Source: Polaribacter ponticola (lineage in GTDB: Bacteria; Bacteroidota; Bacteroidia; Flavobacteriales; Flavobacteriaceae). From it: DNA of 64,000 nt. The position numbers were made by a program, and so were the translations under genes. Shown here piece by piece: positions 48,001-54,642 of this stretch. Under the pieces are notes generated by a model. It was not told the origin of the DNA. It made no database searches and worked only from the letters and a program-made list of their open reading frames with translations. Position 1 is the first letter of the stretch, and every line of letters starts with the position of its first letter. The DNA is taken from contig NZ_JAOSLC020000003.1 in NCBI RefSeq assembly GCF_026191475.2, positions 124,001-188,000 of the forward strand, written 5' to 3'.

Positions 48001-49448
48001 TAAATCCTGTAGTTTATATACCAGATGCTAATATGAAAGTAGCGTTAGTTGCTGACGCTTTTATTAATACAAATGGAGATGATGAAATTCAAGTTTCAGA
48101 AGCAGAAGCAATAACAGGAGAGATTGATAAAGGAGAAAACTTAGGGATTTCAGTTCTAACAGGTATAGAGGCTTTTATAAATATTACTGGTTTAAATGTT
48201 AAAAACAACAATTTAAGTTCAGTAGATTTATCAAAAAACAAAAAATTAATATGGTTAGAAATTGGAGGTAATAATCTAACTTCTTTAAATGTTGATAGTT
48301 TAACAGTCTTAACTAGGCTAGTTGCTAAAAACAATAATATTACTGGAATAAAATTGACAAATAATACAGATTTAGTTGAATTAGATGCTTCTAATAATGA
48401 TATTGTAAATTTTGATATTAATCAAAATAGCAAAATTACAAAGCTTATATTGAATGATAATAATTTAGAAAGAGTTGTTTTACAAAATGGAAATAACACA
48501 TCTATTTCTGACATTAGCTTATTAAATAATCCTAATTTAGAATGTGTAACTGTGGATGATGTCGATTATTCTAATACTAATTGGGCAAATAAAGATGCAC
48601 AAACAAACTATAATATAGATTGTAATTCTGTTTGGGAAATTTATACTGAAGATGAAGAACTAGACAGTGCGCTAATCTCAATTCCAGGTTTAGATGACGA
48701 TGGAGATGGAGAGATTACTTATGAAGAAGCTCAATCTTTTACAGGGAATTTAGACTTAAGTGGTCAAAATATTACAGATGCTACTGGTTTGGAAGCTTTT
48801 TCTAATGCAGAAAGTATAGATGTTTCTGGAAATAATATTACTGATATTAGTAATTTATTAGATAATACTTCTGTAGTTGTTGTTTCTAAAACAACAGGAG
48901 AAAAGAAAACCTTTACAAGAAATAATGCAGAAGGAATTAAAAAATTAAATGTTTCAAATAACTTGCTTGAAGAAGTTGATGTTTCTAAAGTTACAAGCAT
49001 AACAGAATTAATTTTAGCAAATAATAAATTAATCTATTTAAATTTAAATAATAATTCTAACACTACATTAATTAAAGTTGATGTAACTGGTAACCCAGAT
49101 TTAAGCTGTATTCAGGTTGATGATGTAGACATAGCAAATAATAACGCAGATTGGAAAAAAGATGCAATAGCAAGTTATAATACTTTCTGTTCGAAGACTG
49201 TTTTAAATATAGAAAGCTACTTAACAGAAAGTATTTCTATGTATCCTAATCCTACAACAACAAATATCCAGATTACAATAACTAATGATATAATGTTAAG
49301 AACTATTGAAATATATAATTCAATAGGAAAGAAGGTGATAGAAAGTAATAAGAGCTTAATTGATTTAAAAAGCTTAGCAAACGGAATTTACTTAGTAAGA
49401 GTAATTACCGATAAAGGATTTATTAATAAAAAGTTAATCAAAAAATAA
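39072..49448 (+). CDS. Giant T9SS-secreted leucine-rich-repeat protein
   Basis: 3458 residues from ATG 39072 (MKTRLLLMLSLFIGLIAYGQ, signal peptide); an upstream TTG is unlikely. Order: delta-60/DUF5122-type propeller repeats (about 25-395, such as DGKILVGGYFTSYNG and DGSLDTSF); five LRR modules (about 395-2125); six 104-residue repeats (2126-2749) starting NTAPTV; three more LRR modules (2750-3375); T9SS type A sorting domain (about 3380-3458: ISMYPNPTTTNIQI ... NGIYLVRVITDKG ending KKLIKK). LRR units follow LTSLDVSNN-x-L. Each module opens with a PDTNFEQALIDLG-like segment, often with an Asp-rich loop, and closes with a Cys-bearing CIQVDDV segment and a second Cys. A cell-surface adhesin or binding protein is likely; the ligand is unknown. 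Confidence 0.93.
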   Translation: MKTRLLLMLSLFIGLIAYGQTIPAGSIDNTFNTVGTGFNSGVTSLATQSDGKILVGGYFTSYNGTPRYKIARINADGSLDTSFQFSNEITGEGVSQVDISAIKILSNGKILIGFQVLTNSSSTHTNTYVYKLNSNGTIDSSFTSVPFVDENGNSSEIKSIEVLSNGNIIVGGSFSKVSEQVSYNMVLLNANGTILTAFNSYLTSITRDSIFEYVNSIKIQTDGKILVGGIVYLRSSDTYTRLIRLNINGTIDSAFNSNLYANCIAIQNDGQIVVGNSSEIYRLNTDGAIDSSFSSIKTDNIVEDLTIDSNGKIVIVGRFTKVANISRNKIARLNSDGTLDTTFDIGTGASGQYRYIYGISIQSDGKIIIGGNFISFNSDENQRYISRLFNEETERVTNVPDNNFEQALIDLGYDDVLDGSVNTANINSITSIELNGKNISNLTGIEDFTSLTQLYVGNNLLTSLDVSKNINLINLNCKENSLSELDVTKNIKLETLLCNDNSLSSLNLENNIDLYQIWCFNNVIESLDLSNNLVLTKLACNDNSLTSLNIKNGNNINLSELYVSNNPNLNCIQVDDENHSTTNWTYVTSARYSEDCSIAVVLIPDTVFEQKLIDAGFDTNGLNGNILQSEAEAITQLNFRNDFNPDTSLIIKEATGIESMPNLTSLVLGNHALTSIDVTNNPKLETLDLFYSNISVIDLSNNNLIKRLDLAHNNLTEINVTNLTQLESLFLNNNNTIELIDLSNNTLLTTAWLSYNNFSTIDVSNNNLLVTLRLSGNDLSQIDISNLGELDRFDIQQNNISSLDVSNNTKLRYLDFKYNKVSSIDVSGNLELIEFSAFDNLLTSEIDLSLHKKLTKVILGTNQLTKINLNNGANTNLTAIDFRSNPNLSCIQVDDVSYATSNFTNIDNSSLYSTDCFTPKVTISDTNFEQALIDLGWDTKGLLDGTITESDAQKIDTLRIPNPINNSLLPNVNAKISDLTGLESMSNLVYLDASDNELTAVNTANNPNLKNLGLGLNLLTTLDVSNNSNLKQLFAYNNNLTSIIFGTQTSLEYLYIGNNQLTNVDLSSMTSLKRALAENNMLTAMDVSNSPNLEWYTIFDNQVTSVDFSNNPKITSIWMYNNQITSLDVTNLTELTSLRASSNQINNINVTSNVKLKTFEMDGNGLTALDLTNNPLLEYLFVGNNPQIGNIDTSIFTNLIKIGIDNIGATNLDLTNSPNLTELFSSNNSLASLDLSNNPLLTRLWLNNNTNLSGLSVSNMTVLEEFAANNTKTNIIDVGVNTELKILELGNTGLSTIDLTKNTKLENLSLYDNNMTDIDLSQNLLLKKLDINQVKKVGDLDLSNHNQLEDVVINNTLLSSLNLNNGSNTLISRIEIKNNTNLTCIQVDDVEYSTINFTNVDNTSVFSTSCFSTPVVVIPDTNFEQALIDLGKDSNGLNGNILLSEAQAIDSLRISDPINNALLPNVSAKLTDLTGIESMINLTFLNATTNEVSNLDLSQNTNLTELYADNNSISTITFSDSNLIESINLRNNPIAAIDVTSFNNLKNLDLSYSNISTIDVTQNLNLEAIWIGGTQITSLDVTQNINLLALGIFENGLSVIDLSNNISLVNLQINDNNFTAFDTSIFPNLKYFIAHNNQLTSIDFSANTLLEVAQVQSNQLTFIDVTNNTELVSFWVFKNQLTTLDVTNNIKLDYLGAFENQLTSIDVSKNTALTTLSVRNNQLTTLDVSNNINLTGLWFLDNKITEIDVSNNTLLEGLGLESNLIKELDLSNNVNLKRVYLNDGVLEKINLKNGNNTLITEINFNNNPNLNCIEVDDVTYATTNFTNIENASVFNLDCGFQTEETVVIPDTNFEQALIDLGKDTNGLNGNILLSDAQAIDSLKISNPINNVLLPNVSAKITDLTGIESMSSLVYLEAYLNEISSIDLSENIELSYLSISYNKLTAINLSSNLKINTLDLSENQLTTIDLTNNILLEKLWLPVNEITSLDLSKNTSLSYLNAGETLIETIDLTKNTLLKEFYLFSSKLTSLNLQENENLETFVLTGNSFITTLDLSKNNNLTNITIVRNTGLAEINLQNTNNNKVAEVYLGDNPKLTCVQVDDVSYSTENWASINNTSVYSVNCFTNTAPTVSLVTFSGTLTEAEVLTASYEYSDFDADVEAGSTYKWYVSEDLQGTNKITITDAITQSYTLTTEDVGKYISFEVTPNDGTEFGESVESELQGPIEAVFVNTAPTVSSVTFSGTLTEAEVLTASYEYSDFDADVEAGSTYKWYVSEDLQGTNKIAITDAITQSYTLTTEDVGKYISFEVTPNDGTEFGESVESELQGPIEAVFVNTAPTVSSVTFSGTLTEAEVLTASYEYSDFDADLETGSTYKWYVSEDLQGTNKIAITDAITQSYTLTTEDVGKYISFEVTPNDGTEFGESVESELQGPIEAVFVNTAPTVSSVTFSGTLTEAEVLTASYEYSDFDADLETGSTYKWYVSEDLQGTNKIAITDAITQSYTLTTEDVGKYISFEVTPNDGTEFGESVESELQGPIEAIWVNTAPTVTNVQISGTLTEAEVLTASYEYSDFDADVEAGSTYKWYVSEDATGTNKIAITDAITQTYTLTTEDVGKYISFEVTPNDGTEFGESVESELQGPIEAIWVNTAPTVTNVQISGTLTEAEVLTASYEYSDFDADVEAGSTYKWYVSEDATGTNKIAITDAITQTYTLTTEDVGKYISFEVTPNDGTEFGTSVESELQGPVEALEVLLILDANFEQALIDLGHDTNGLNGNILKSEAEVVTFLNVESKNISDLKGIQGFTALETLGCSLNNITSIDLSNNKAIKVLFIGDNQLTSLDVSMLIDLEQLVVDRNKITDIDVSKNLALNALSLSGNLLTSLDVSSNVLLEDYLWSNDNLLTALDLSKNPRLKIIHAENNNLSSLNIKSSGNNNITEFYATGNPNLSCIQVDEVVYAETTFVNIDSQTNFSEDCDLFLNPVVYIPDANMKVALVADAFINTNGDDEIQVSEAEAITGEIDKGENLGISVLTGIEAFINITGLNVKNNNLSSVDLSKNKKLIWLEIGGNNLTSLNVDSLTVLTRLVAKNNNITGIKLTNNTDLVELDASNNDIVNFDINQNSKITKLILNDNNLERVVLQNGNNTSISDISLLNNPNLECVTVDDVDYSNTNWANKDAQTNYNIDCNSVWEIYTEDEELDSALISIPGLDDDGDGEITYEEAQSFTGNLDLSGQNITDATGLEAFSNAESIDVSGNNITDISNLLDNTSVVVVSKTTGEKKTFTRNNAEGIKKLNVSNNLLEEVDVSKVTSITELILANNKLIYLNLNNNSNTTLIKVDVTGNPDLSCIQVDDVDIANNNADWKKDAIASYNTFCSKTVLNIESYLTESISMYPNPTTTNIQITITNDIMLRTIEIYNSIGKKVIESNKSLIDLKSLANGIYLVRVITDKGFINKKLIKK
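45447..47318 (+). repeat. Six tandem 312-bp repeats inside the giant gene
   Basis: Copies start at 45447, 45759, 46071, 46383, 46695 and 47007, each exactly 312 bases (104 codons, NTAPTV to about GPIEA plus linker). DNA is nearly identical between copies. Copies 1-4 share FSGTLTEAEVL with EDLQGT; copies 5-6 share VQISGTLTEAEVL with EDATGT. Copies 3 and 4 share DADLETGST. Confidence 0.95.
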
Positions 49449-49482
49449 GAAAAAGAGAAGAGTGTATTTTGTTTTTGAATTT

Positions 49483-49514
49483 TGCGGGGTACAGATTTGT
49501 ACCTCGCATTTTTT
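49483..49514 (+). terminator. Terminator of the giant LRR gene
   Basis: TGCGGGGTAC (49483-49492) pairs with GTACCTCGCA (49499-49508), one G-T pair, then T6. Confidence 0.9.
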
Positions 49515-49515
49515 G

Positions 49516-51963
49516 TTAAAACTTCATGCCAATTTTAAAATTTAAAACTCTACCAGTCATAAAGTTTGGAATCCCAAATTGTGTTTTAGAATACACATCT
49601 CTAACCCAAGTATTTGTAATAGAATTTTGAATATCAAACATATTAAAGAGTTCTAAACCAGCAGTTAATTCTTTAAAATTTGATAACCATCCCTCAGAAT
49701 AACGTTTATTAACATCTGTAAAAACATAAGAAATACCTAAATCTGCACGTTTGTAATCTCTTAATCTTTGCTGAAAATTATAAGGGTCTGAGTAAGAAGG
49801 AGAACCTCCTGGAAGACCCGTATTATAAACGAGGTTTAAATACGCTTTTAAGTCTGGTAAATTTGGTACATAATCTTGAAAAAGAATCCCAAATTTTATA
49901 CGCTGATCAGAAGGTCTAGCAATTGTACCTTGGTTATTAATATTTTCTTCCGTTTTTAAATAACCTAAACTTACCCAACTTTCATTTCCAGGAACAAATT
50001 CGCCATTTAAACGAACATCTAAACCATGTGCGTAAGCAGTTGTAACATTATCTGCTCTATAACGGATTCTAACGTTATCTATAGTATAAGCATTTACATC
50101 AGAAAGATCTTTATAATATAATTCGGTTGTAAGTTTAAAAGGTCTCTGCCACATATCAAAACTATAATCCATACCTGCAACGTAGTGTATCGATTTTTGC
50201 GCTTTAACTTCAACATTAATATCACCATTAAAATTTCTTAATTCTCTGTATGAAGGTGGTTGTGCATATAATCCACCAGAAATTCGGAATAACATATCTT
50301 TTTCCCAATTGGGTTTAATAGCAAATTGAGCTCTTGGACTAACAATAGTTTTATTTTTAGATTGGATTCCGTTACCAAGTACAGACCAATTATGAGCTCT
50401 AACACCTAAATTGTAGAATATTTCATGATCACTCCAAAAAGAACGCTGATTAAATTGTACAAAACCAGAAACTCTATTAATGCTTACTTCATTATCTTTT
50501 CTAATATTTTGATAAGCAGTAATATCACCTTCAAAAGGTTCGTAAGGTTCGTTGTTTGCAGCATGACTTGGTGGTCTTATAGAAAAACCAAGAGAATCTA
50601 TAATTTCCCATTCTCTAATTCTATCTTTAATTTCCTCTTTTTGATATTTTACTCCAAAACTCCACTCTGTTTTACCTTTTTTAATCGTTCCTTTAATTTG
50701 AAAATTAGTAATTAAGGCATCTAAATCATTACGAGCATGATTTAATTGAGATCCAATTCCTTGAGAGAATTCAACTTCACCAAAATTTTCAGAGCCTATA
50801 TTTGCATCAACTTCTCCAAGGTTATATTGGGCAGCAATATCAAAATGTTCTTCTTCTTGGGTATTGTATCTAGAGGCAGTAGCAGTTAATTTAAAATTAT
50901 CATTCATGTTATAATCAGCAGATAATGCACCAAACATAGTAAGGTATTTATCTCTTTCCTGTCCAGAGTAATAAACGATTAATTCTAATGGTTCTGCTAC
51001 AGTTCCAAAACGAGTTCTTCTAGATAAAGGTTGATAATTATAATTGTTTAAAGAAAAATTTCCTAAAAAGTTTAAGGAAAATTTCTCTGAAAAATCATAG
51101 GTTAAATAAGTTTGTACATCGGTAAATCTTGGTCTAAAATTAGTTTCAATTTGTTTACTGTTTACAAATAAACTATTATCTCTATACCTAACTCCAGTAA
51201 TTGTGCTTAGTTTTTTATTTAAAAAGTTACCTTCAAAAGTTACACTAGCACCTAGCAGACTAGCGTCTATTGTTGTTGCTGTTTCTGTGGGGTTTCTGTA
51301 AGTTATGTCTAAAACAGACGATAATTTATCGCCATATTTAGCTTGAAAACCACCGGCAGAAAAATTAATATTCTGCACCATATTAGAATTTATAAAACTT
51401 AAACCTTCTTGTTGACCAGATCTTATTAAAAAAGGTCTATAAACCTCAATTCCGTTAACATAAACTAGGTTTTCATCAAAATTTCCACCTCTAACATTGT
51501 ATTGCGTACTTAACTCATTATTGTTACTTACTCCTGGCAATGTCATTAAAACATTCTCAACACCAGCATTAGGGCCAACAATATTTATTGCTTTCTTTAC
51601 ATCAATTTTAGTAAAACCTTGAGCCTTTTTTTTATGATCTTTAATAACTATTTCATCCAACTGTTCTGTTTTTAAAGATAAAATAGGAGAGAAGCGAATA
51701 GCATTTCTACTTTTTGCAGTAAATTTTTTTGAAAAAGTTCTATATGAAACATGACTAAAAAATAAAGTTACTTCTTCTTTAAAAGGAATTCTTATTTGAT
51801 ATTTTCCATTTTCATCAGTTATAGTTCCAATTTTACCAACCTTAATAGATACCTTTTCTATTGGATTTTTCTTACTGTCTCTAACTGTACCTTTAAGTAT
51901 GGTAGTTTTTTGTGCTACTAGTAAACTAGGTATTAGTAACAAAAAGAAGCATATTTTTTTCAC
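49516..51963 (-). CDS. TonB-dependent receptor with carboxypeptidase-like regulatory domain
   Basis: 815 residues from a GTG start with signal peptide (KKICFFLLLIPSLLVAQ). Residues about 20-105 form the CarboxypepD_reg-like domain (LKGTVRDSKKNPIEKVSIKV, ITDENGKYQI). The plug follows (about 120-220: VENVLMTLPGVSNNNELSTQYNVRGG), then a 22-strand-type barrel ending in an aromatic terminal strand (VLNFKIGMKF). The substrate is unknown; no SusD partner is next to it, so it is not a SusCD pair. It lies five bases after the M23 peptidase gene on the same strand. Confidence 0.92.
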   Translation of the reverse strand: MKKICFFLLLIPSLLVAQKTTILKGTVRDSKKNPIEKVSIKVGKIGTITDENGKYQIRIPFKEEVTLFFSHVSYRTFSKKFTAKSRNAIRFSPILSLKTEQLDEIVIKDHKKKAQGFTKIDVKKAINIVGPNAGVENVLMTLPGVSNNNELSTQYNVRGGNFDENLVYVNGIEVYRPFLIRSGQQEGLSFINSNMVQNINFSAGGFQAKYGDKLSSVLDITYRNPTETATTIDASLLGASVTFEGNFLNKKLSTITGVRYRDNSLFVNSKQIETNFRPRFTDVQTYLTYDFSEKFSLNFLGNFSLNNYNYQPLSRRTRFGTVAEPLELIVYYSGQERDKYLTMFGALSADYNMNDNFKLTATASRYNTQEEEHFDIAAQYNLGEVDANIGSENFGEVEFSQGIGSQLNHARNDLDALITNFQIKGTIKKGKTEWSFGVKYQKEEIKDRIREWEIIDSLGFSIRPPSHAANNEPYEPFEGDITAYQNIRKDNEVSINRVSGFVQFNQRSFWSDHEIFYNLGVRAHNWSVLGNGIQSKNKTIVSPRAQFAIKPNWEKDMLFRISGGLYAQPPSYRELRNFNGDINVEVKAQKSIHYVAGMDYSFDMWQRPFKLTTELYYKDLSDVNAYTIDNVRIRYRADNVTTAYAHGLDVRLNGEFVPGNESWVSLGYLKTEENINNQGTIARPSDQRIKFGILFQDYVPNLPDLKAYLNLVYNTGLPGGSPSYSDPYNFQQRLRDYKRADLGISYVFTDVNKRYSEGWLSNFKELTAGLELFNMFDIQNSITNTWVRDVYSKTQFGIPNFMTGRVLNFKIGMKF

Positions 51964-51968
51964 AAAAG

Positions 51969-53672
51969 TTAATTTATATGTTTTTTAAAGAACGTTGTAG
52001 AAAGCTTATTCGTATTTCCAACATTATCTGATACTACAAGTTTAAAGATATGTTTGCTACCAACCAATTTTTTATCACTAAAATTATAGGTTAGAATTCT
52101 TTTTTTATGATTGTATTGCATTAATATCCATTTACCATCTATGGTTGCTCTATAGTTTTTTATGCCAGATCCTATATCACTAATTTTAACTTTTAATGTT
52201 TTAAAATTAGAAATCCATTGATTGTTTTTTATATATAGTAGTTTTATTTTAGGTTTTTGATTATCAGTTAATAAACTGTATTTACCTAAAGTTTTTGTTG
52301 TGGTATAAAATGTGTTGTCTTTTTTTCTAGTATTTCTATATCTTGGATATTTAGCATAATCTACATTAGCAATATAAAGCTGTTGTTTTTCTGCTTCGGA
52401 ATATTTTGAAACGTTAAAAGTTAATGTATAACTTTTATCTAATGGAATAATAGGTGAGTGTATTTTTGCAACTCCATTTTTAATTTCAAAATCTAAGTAA
52501 ACATTTTTATAAAACGTGTTTTTAGGAAAAGCAATGGTAACATTTTCTTGTTTAAATTTATTAAATTTCTTTGCAATTATTTTATATGCAGTTGTGTCTT
52601 TTTGTTCTGTATAAATTGAATTATTTTTTACTCCGGTAATAGGTATTGTAACAGAACTAGTATTTCCTTTAAAATCTTTAGCAATAATTTCTACTGTATA
52701 ATTTAAGTTTTGTTTTATGTTTATTTTACCATTATTAATTAAATCTTTATAGGTTGATAGTTTATTAGCAGTAACTTTATGTGTTTTTTGATATTTTCTT
52801 TTATATTTTTTATAATGCTTATAATCTATGTGTAAATTTAAAAATTTACTTTCAGAAAAAGAAAATGTTTCTACATTGTGGTAATAAAATCGCTTGCCAT
52901 TTACGAGCATTTCTAAACTGTAAATTCCATTTTTATTTGGAGCTTTGTTAAATCTATCAAATACGCTTATACCAAAACCTATAAGTCCATTTGCTGTTAC
53001 TTTATCTGCAATATATTTTCCAATTCCAATATTTTTAATTTGTAATTGAAAATTTTTCGTTTGTTGGTTTACCCTAGAATTAGAGTTCAAAGCATATATT
53101 TTAAGAGCTTGTATTGTTGGAACTTTTGTGTCATCAACTTTTAATCCAAAAAATAAAGGGTTAATTACATTCTCTGTAGCTGTATTTCTAATTTCGTAAT
53201 GTAAATGCGGTCCGCCAGAACCACCTGTATCACCAGAAAAACCTATAATTTGACCTTTTTTTACTGGGAATTTACTTTTTTTAAAATATAAATTACCAGT
53301 AGCATAATTCTCTTTTTTATATTGAATAGATTTTACGTATTTATCGATATCTTTAGCAAACTTACTTAAATGCCCATACACCGTTGTATACCCATTCGGA
53401 TGCGTAATATAAATTGCTTTTCCGTATCCGTATTGTTGTACTTTAATTCTAGAAACATAACCTTCTGCAGCTGCAAAAACATTTAAACCTTCTTTGCCTT
53501 GTGTTTTTATATCTAAACCTGCATGAAAATGGTTACTTCTTAATTCTCCAAAAGAACCAGATAATACGATTGGGATATTTAAAGGGGGAATAAAATAATC
53601 TTTTGGGTATTTTTCTTGAGAAAAAGAGAATAAATGTAGAATTAAAAAAGAGGCAACTAATATTTTTTTCAA
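51969..53672 (-). CDS. M23 family metallopeptidase
   Basis: 567 residues from a TTG start with signal peptide (KKILVASFLILHLFSFSQ). The LytM/M23 domain covers about 30-185: zinc ligands in SNHFHAGLDI and catalytic GGPHLHYEIRN. The long C-terminal part (about 200-567) is beta-rich with repeated Ig-like features, and holds KVSDIGSGI-type segments. Enzymes of this family cut peptidoglycan cross-bridges, or serve as inactive scaffolds; the zinc ligands look complete here. It is the first gene of a probable two-gene operon with the TonB receptor. Confidence 0.9.
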   Translation of the reverse strand: MKKILVASFLILHLFSFSQEKYPKDYFIPPLNIPIVLSGSFGELRSNHFHAGLDIKTQGKEGLNVFAAAEGYVSRIKVQQYGYGKAIYITHPNGYTTVYGHLSKFAKDIDKYVKSIQYKKENYATGNLYFKKSKFPVKKGQIIGFSGDTGGSGGPHLHYEIRNTATENVINPLFFGLKVDDTKVPTIQALKIYALNSNSRVNQQTKNFQLQIKNIGIGKYIADKVTANGLIGFGISVFDRFNKAPNKNGIYSLEMLVNGKRFYYHNVETFSFSESKFLNLHIDYKHYKKYKRKYQKTHKVTANKLSTYKDLINNGKINIKQNLNYTVEIIAKDFKGNTSSVTIPITGVKNNSIYTEQKDTTAYKIIAKKFNKFKQENVTIAFPKNTFYKNVYLDFEIKNGVAKIHSPIIPLDKSYTLTFNVSKYSEAEKQQLYIANVDYAKYPRYRNTRKKDNTFYTTTKTLGKYSLLTDNQKPKIKLLYIKNNQWISNFKTLKVKISDIGSGIKNYRATIDGKWILMQYNHKKRILTYNFSDKKLVGSKHIFKLVVSDNVGNTNKLSTTFFKKHIN

Positions 53673-53762
53673 TGTGCAATGATTTTTTTGGCAAAAATAG
53701 TAAAAATCAAAGTTCTTGTAGTTTGTTCTGTTTCAGTAAATTAGTAAAAAAGTAATAAAATG

Positions 53763-53793
53763 TTGTAAGGTTTAAAACAGAATGTTAACTTTG
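53763..53793 (+). promoter_or_regulatory. Promoter of the coiled-coil/zapA unit
   Basis: TTG (53763-53765), 20-base spacer, TAACTTTG (53786-53793); ATG at 53821. A near-ideal Bacteroidota promoter. Confidence 0.72.
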
Positions 53794-53820
53794 TAGAGAT
53801 AGTTTATTCTAAAAAGTAAG

Positions 53821-54111
53821 ATGAGTAATACACTAGAAGCAATTCATTTACTGGAAGATAAGTTGAAAAAACTTCTTTCTAATTATGAGTTTTTAAAAAA
53901 TGAAAATCAAATATTGCTTCAAAGTAACAGCAAATTACAAAATCAACTTATAGAAAAAGAGCAATTAATTGTAGAACATAAAAAAGATTTTGATCTACTA
54001 AAAATTGCAAAAGCTATTGAAGGCAGTGGTACAGATACAAAAGATACAAAGTTGAAAATTAATGCATTAATTAGAGAAATTGATAAATGTATTATTCAAT
54101 TACAAGAATAA
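53821..54111 (+). CDS. Small coiled-coil protein upstream of zapA
   Basis: 96 residues, almost wholly a heptad coiled coil (LEDKLKKLLSNYEFLKNENQILL and onward to about residue 60), then a short helical end. No signal peptide. In flavobacteria a coiled-coil gene commonly precedes zapA; the role may be in division like ZapB, but no homology to ZapB can be seen by eye. It is 13 bases ahead of the zapA start and certainly co-transcribed. Confidence 0.75.
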   Translation: MSNTLEAIHLLEDKLKKLLSNYEFLKNENQILLQSNSKLQNQLIEKEQLIVEHKKDFDLLKIAKAIEGSGTDTKDTKLKINALIREIDKCIIQLQE

Positions 54112-54124
54112 AGTTCTTTAAATT

Positions 54125-54415
54125 GTGGAAAAATTAAAGATTAATATTGTTATTGCAGGCAGAACATACCCTTTAAGTGTTAGTAATACTAAAGAAGAAG
54201 AAGGTATGCGTAAAGCAGCTACAGCAATAAATAATTTAATTTCTATGTATGAGCAAAATTATGCAGTTAGTGATAAACAAGATGTTTTAGCAATGTCTGC
54301 ATTACAATTTGCTTCTAAATTAGAAATATTATCTTTAGATAAAAGCGACACAAAAAAAGAAGAATTAGAAAAATTAAATGAACTTACTAATCTGGTAAGT
54401 AATCATTTAGAATAA
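54125..54415 (+). CDS. zapA: Cell division protein ZapA
   Basis: 96 residues from a GTG start. ZapA binds FtsZ and bundles protofilaments at midcell. It has the N-terminal strand-turn motif INIVIAGRTYPLSV, the EEGMRKAATAINNLI helix and a C-terminal coiled coil. A 6S-type RNA follows immediately, as in gamma-proteobacteria where ssrS lies next to zapA. Confidence 0.9.
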   Translation: MEKLKINIVIAGRTYPLSVSNTKEEEGMRKAATAINNLISMYEQNYAVSDKQDVLAMSALQFASKLEILSLDKSDTKKEELEKLNELTNLVSNHLE

Positions 54416-54443
54416 GTTCATTAAAATACATTAACAACACACT

Positions 54444-54624
54444 GCCTACGTTAGTAATTGTTTATTAAACTCAACACTATTCTATTATGAAGGATGAGTC
54501 TTAACTACAAAAGCATGCCATAAATGCTGATTTTTTTCAGTTTTTAAATGGATCCTTGAATAGTTAGTTAGTCCTATAAATGTCATATTGGAGTTTAAAA
54601 ACCCAACTAACGTAGGCTTTTTTT
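54444..54624 (+). ncRNA. ssrS: 6S RNA (6S-Flavo type)
   Basis: A 12-bp closing stem GCCTACGTTAGT (54444-54455) with ACTAACGTAGGC (54606-54617) is followed by T7. Inside, AAACTC (54467) pairs with GAGTTT (54591), ACTATTC (54476) with GAATAGT (54558), AAGGAT (54490) with ATCCTT (54552), and an apical hairpin AGCAT/ATGCT (54512-54528). This long interrupted hairpin with a central bubble is the 6S RNA shape, and the zapA neighbour supports it. 6S RNA traps the housekeeping RNA polymerase holoenzyme. The exact 5' end is set by the closing stem and may be processed. Confidence 0.82.
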
Positions 54625-54642
54625 ATATATTAAATTTAAATT

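Noticed and set aside
49516..51963. SusC of a polysaccharide utilisation locus
   Set aside because: No SusD, glycoside hydrolase or sugar-binding gene is adjacent; the partner is an M23 peptidase.
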